Shown here in pieces: positions 4,945 to 6,545 of a stretch of DNA of 6,545 bases; position 1 is the first letter of the stretch; every line of letters starts with the position of its first letter. Source of the stretch: Bacillota bacterium (GTDB lineage Bacteria; Bacillota_B; Desulfitobacteriia; Desulfitobacteriales; Desulfitobacteriaceae); NCBI GenBank assembly GCA_021779415.1, contig JAJYAS010000199.1, forward strand, positions 1 to 6,545, read 5' to 3'. The translations under genes and the position numbers were made by a program. Below the pieces are notes generated by a model. It saw only the letters and a list, made by a program, of their open reading frames with translations, was not told the origin of the DNA and did no database searches.

Positions 4945-5415
4945 ATGTATTTGGTTAGCGCTTGCCTAGCGGGAATTAATTGTAGATATGATGGCAAAAG
5001 TACAATAAATTTGGAGCTAGAAGAACTGGTTAGAAACGGAAAGGCTATTGCATTATGTCCTGAAGTGATTGCTGGCCTAAATATTCCGAGAGATAGTTGC
5101 GAAATCATAGCTACTAATGATGGCGAGAAAAAGGTTATCAGTAAAGAGAAGAAGGATCTAACGGAAGCTTTTATGGACGGAGCACAGAAAACATTGGCCA
5201 TCGCTAAAACCATTGGTATAAAAACTGCCATATTAAAATCGAGGAGTCCTTCTTGCGGATGTGGTCAGGTGTACGATGGGGAGTTCAACGGAACTTTGAA
5301 AAAGGGAAATGGCGTTACTGTTGAAGTTCTTATGGATAACGGTATCAAGGTTTATACCGAAGAAAATTATATGGAAATATTCGGTTCTGGATTGAATCCA
5401 GGTGCCAAATTGTAG
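4945..5415 (+). CDS. DUF523 / TudS-family iron-sulfur protein
   Basis: This 156-residue protein has the family signatures VSACLAGINCRYDG (4-17), CPE (38-40), PRDSCEI (48-54) and LKSRSPSCGCGQVYDG (97-112). The length is normal for stand-alone DUF523 proteins. Members of this family studied as TudS are [4Fe-4S]-dependent desulfidases of thiouracil compounds. Cys7, Cys38 and Cys104 are likely cluster ligands, with Cys13, Cys52 and Cys106 as extras; this assignment is inference. The role would be removal of sulfur from 2-thiouracil-type bases in the cytoplasm, a salvage or detoxification step. AAGGAGGA (4933-4940) just before ATG 4945 is a strong ribosome site. A second ATG at 4940 is out of frame. 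The gene stands alone between repeat clusters. Confidence 0.9.
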   Translation: MYLVSACLAGINCRYDGKSTINLELEELVRNGKAIALCPEVIAGLNIPRDSCEIIATNDGEKKVISKEKKDLTEAFMDGAQKTLAIAKTIGIKTAILKSRSPSCGCGQVYDGEFNGTLKKGNGVTVEVLMDNGIKVYTEENYMEIFGSGLNPGAKL

Positions 5416-5420
5416 TTTGA

Positions 5421-5535
5421 ACCACTCGCGTCCCTTGCTCCCGAACAGTGCTCAAGCTATCTAGGCGAACCACGTCAGGGGTGGCTGTCTGTCTGTCGTA
5501 ATCTGTGCCTTTGTATATATGTTGGTGCCACTGGA
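5421..5535 (+). repeat. Dispersed structured repeat, copy H
   Basis: The long leader ACCACTCGCGTCCCT, CCGAACAGTGCTC, TAGGCGAACC parallels copy C. Hairpin I is CCAC (5470-5473) with GTGG (5481-5484), here with a larger loop. GGCTGTCTGTCTGTCGTAA, TCTGTGCCTTTGTATATATG and a shortened GCCACTGGATAAC follow. The 3' half is lost, and the ribosome site of the next gene begins within about 8 bases. Confidence 0.8.
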
Positions 5536-5556
5536 TAACACAAGGAGGTGTATTAT

Positions 5557-5709
5557 TTGGAACTACTTTTAGCATTAATCCTTTGGGCGATTAGTTTAGT
5601 GATTTTACATACAATAATTAAATCGGCTGTGAAACGAGGCGTTACTGAAGCAAACCAAGAATTAACTGAGGCTGTAAGGGCTATAGAACGTAAGCTTGAT
5701 ACTAAATAA
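5557..5709 (+). CDS. Small single-pass membrane protein, 50 aa, TTG start
   Basis: The start is TTG 5557, with AAGGAGG at 5542-5548 and an 8-base gap; there is no ATG in the frame. The translation is MELLLALILWAISLVILHTIIKSAVKRG, then the charged tail VTEANQELTEAVRAIERKLDTK. That gives one membrane helix at about residues 3-22 and an amphipathic, possibly coiled-coil tail that would lie in the cytoplasm (positive KRG after the helix). No family is recognised. The good ribosome site, uninterrupted frame and position between two repeats (H and I) support a real gene that length or ATG filters would miss. Function is unknown. Confidence 0.72.
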   Translation: MELLLALILWAISLVILHTIIKSAVKRGVTEANQELTEAVRAIERKLDTK

Positions 5710-5747
5710 GGAGCCGAATCCAGTGCCTCTGTCAGGTCATACATTTC

Positions 5748-5832
5748 TACCCTCGTAATAACCCGCCGGGGAGGCTGTCTTGGGGAACAGGTTGGTTAGG
5801 AATATTGGCGTATATAAATATTATTCTATCTG
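5748..5832 (+). repeat. Dispersed structured repeat, copy I (variant, shortened)
   Basis: ACCCTCG with a shortened leader is followed by hairpin I, CCC (5762-5764), GCC, GGG (5768-5770), then AGGCTGTCTTGGGGAAC. The variant middle AGGTTGGTTAGGAATATTGG is shared with copy B. Stem-loop II is not recognisable; only an AT-rich stretch and CTATCTGG remain before the next gene's ribosome site. Confidence 0.75.
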
Positions 5833-5847
5833 GAAGTAGGGAAATAA

Positions 5848-6462
5848 ATGGCTTATGGTCTCTGGATTTCATTTGTTCTAGCTTCGTTACTCATCATTGC
5901 TACGCCAGGACCAGTTGTAACATTACTAATTACGACTAGTATTGACCGGGGTAAAAATGCAGCCTTTTTTATGATTCCTGGCATTTTTTTAGGCGATTTT
6001 GCGGCTATGATTTTGTCATTCGCTGGTGCAGGGGCTTTATTGCTAACCTCTCCAACCTTTTATACCATCATGAAATTTGTTGGAGCGACCTATCTTGTTT
6101 ACCTCGGTACCCATATGTGGGCAAGGCCTGGTAGTCTTGTACCAAATAAGGAGAAATTAACTACTAATAAAAGTCAATCCGCAATAAAAGCATTCTGTGT
6201 AACTGTTTTAAATCCAAAAAGTCTCTTGTTTTTTGCGGCTTTCATGCCACAATTTATAAGTAAAAGTGAAGAATTCTTGGTACAGGTGATAATTTTAGGA
6301 ACAACATATCTAGGTATAGGTTTATTAAATGATATTACCTATACTTTACTAGCTAATAAAGTTGCTCAATTTCTAAATAATCACTCCCGAAAATTGATAA
6401 ATAGAATTGCTGCAATTAATTTGATTGTCACTGGAATTATTATTTTGGGTTTGCAACATTAA
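5848..6462 (+). CDS. LysE/RhtB-family amino-acid exporter
   Basis: This 204-residue membrane protein has about six hydrophobic segments, the usual size for the family. The N-terminal helix carries the conserved ATPGP (18-22). Helix 2 has the pattern FFMIPGIFLGD (40-50), and helix 3 begins near FVGATYLVYLG (78-87). After a charged loop (97-112) comes the signature LNPKSLLFFAAFMPQF (121-136). LysE/RhtB proteins export amino acids or related small molecules from the cytoplasm using the ion gradient; the substrate here cannot be told. ATG 5848 has AGGGA (5838-5842) 5 bases before it, a modest ribosome site next to the end of repeat I. Repeat J follows the stop codon immediately. Confidence 0.93.
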   Translation: MAYGLWISFVLASLLIIATPGPVVTLLITTSIDRGKNAAFFMIPGIFLGDFAAMILSFAGAGALLLTSPTFYTIMKFVGATYLVYLGTHMWARPGSLVPNKEKLTTNKSQSAIKAFCVTVLNPKSLLFFAAFMPQFISKSEEFLVQVIILGTTYLGIGLLNDITYTLLANKVAQFLNNHSRKLINRIAAINLIVTGIIILGLQH

Positions 6463-6469
6463 ACGAGGA

Positions 6470-6545
6470 CCGTTGATGACCCCGCCGGGGTGGCTGTCTG
6501 CCGTAACAGGTGCGTTTGGATATTTGATCGGTTACTAGTATCTCT
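6470..6545 (+). repeat. Dispersed structured repeat, copy J (cut by window edge)
   Basis: Hairpin I is ACCCC (6479-6483), GCC, GGGGT (6487-6491), the cleanest copy of this stem. GGCTGTCTGCCGTAAC, AGGTGCGTTTGGATAT and GGTTACTAGTATCTC follow and run off the end of the window. There is no long leader. It starts about 8 bases after the LysE stop codon, so the cassette-and-repeat pattern continues past this window. Confidence 0.85.

Noticed and set aside
4743..5231. 162-codon minus-strand ORF
   Set aside because: It overlaps the DUF523 gene antisense and reaches into the repeats. The product resembles no family, and the + strand frame has clear signatures and a strong ribosome site.
481..6545. 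Repeats as a CRISPR array
   Set aside because: The repeats are too long and diverged, spacing is irregular and gene-sized, and there are no short unique spacers or cas genes.
481..6545. Repeats as canonical integron attC sites
   Set aside because: I could not find a consistent RYYYAAC/GTTRRRY pair bounding an imperfect inverted repeat in the copies. Only the overall layout is integron-like.
481..6545. Repeats as IS elements or MITEs
   Set aside because: There is no transposase, no terminal inverted repeats shared by the copies and no visible target duplications. Uniform orientation also argues against random insertion, though a non-autonomous element is not fully excluded.

Overview
The window looks like an accessory region of a low-GC member of the Bacillota. 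The reasons are AT-rich codon use, strong AGGAGG-type ribosome binding sites, several TTG starts, and family matches (DinB, DUF5808, short type-I signal peptidase) that are common in Bacillus-, Paenibacillus- and Sporomusa-like genomes. The genus cannot be fixed from the sequence alone.

Every gene I can support is on the + strand, and the products are functionally unrelated. In order they are: the C-terminal part of a DinB-family protein (1-396); a DUF5808-type small membrane protein (695-910); a possible frameshifted small gene (1451-1608); a zinc-ribbon microprotein (1641-1811); a 61-aa hypothetical (1938-2123); a nucleoside 2-deoxyribosyltransferase-like protein with an NTP_transf_6 nucleotidyltransferase-like protein in one operon (2370-3387); a signal peptidase I (3561-4103); a doubtful 44-aa ORF (4262-4396); a DUF523/TudS-type protein (4945-5415); a 50-aa single-pass membrane protein with a TTG start (5557-5709); and a LysE/RhtB-family exporter (5848-6462).

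The striking feature is a family of GC-richer repeats of about 100-150 bp that separates most of these genes. I count ten recognisable copies plus one truncated copy, at about 481-690 (two in tandem), 951-1112, 2196-2340, 4518-4895 (three in tandem plus a stub), 5421-5535, 5748-5832 and 6470-6545. All are in the same orientation as the genes. Each carries a short hairpin of the CCCC-GCC-GGGG type. Its stem sequence changes between copies while pairing is kept. The hairpin is followed by GGCTGTCTT, an AAC..GTGCGTT segment, an AT-rich patch, and (in complete copies) a second stem-loop around TATCC..ACCATT..GGATA and a CCAGTCCATGGCG-like tail.

Small, unrelated, co-directional genes, each followed by a structured repeat, give the layout of a gene-cassette array similar in outline to a chromosomal integron. 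The repeats do not match the canonical attC core sites I know, and no integrase lies in the window. The alternatives are a non-autonomous mobile repeat or a structured RNA in the 5' leaders. The repeat family and its link to a cassette-like gene array are the main finding. Two rho-independent terminators (1376-1409 and 4121-4157) and some palindromes lie in the longer non-coding stretches.
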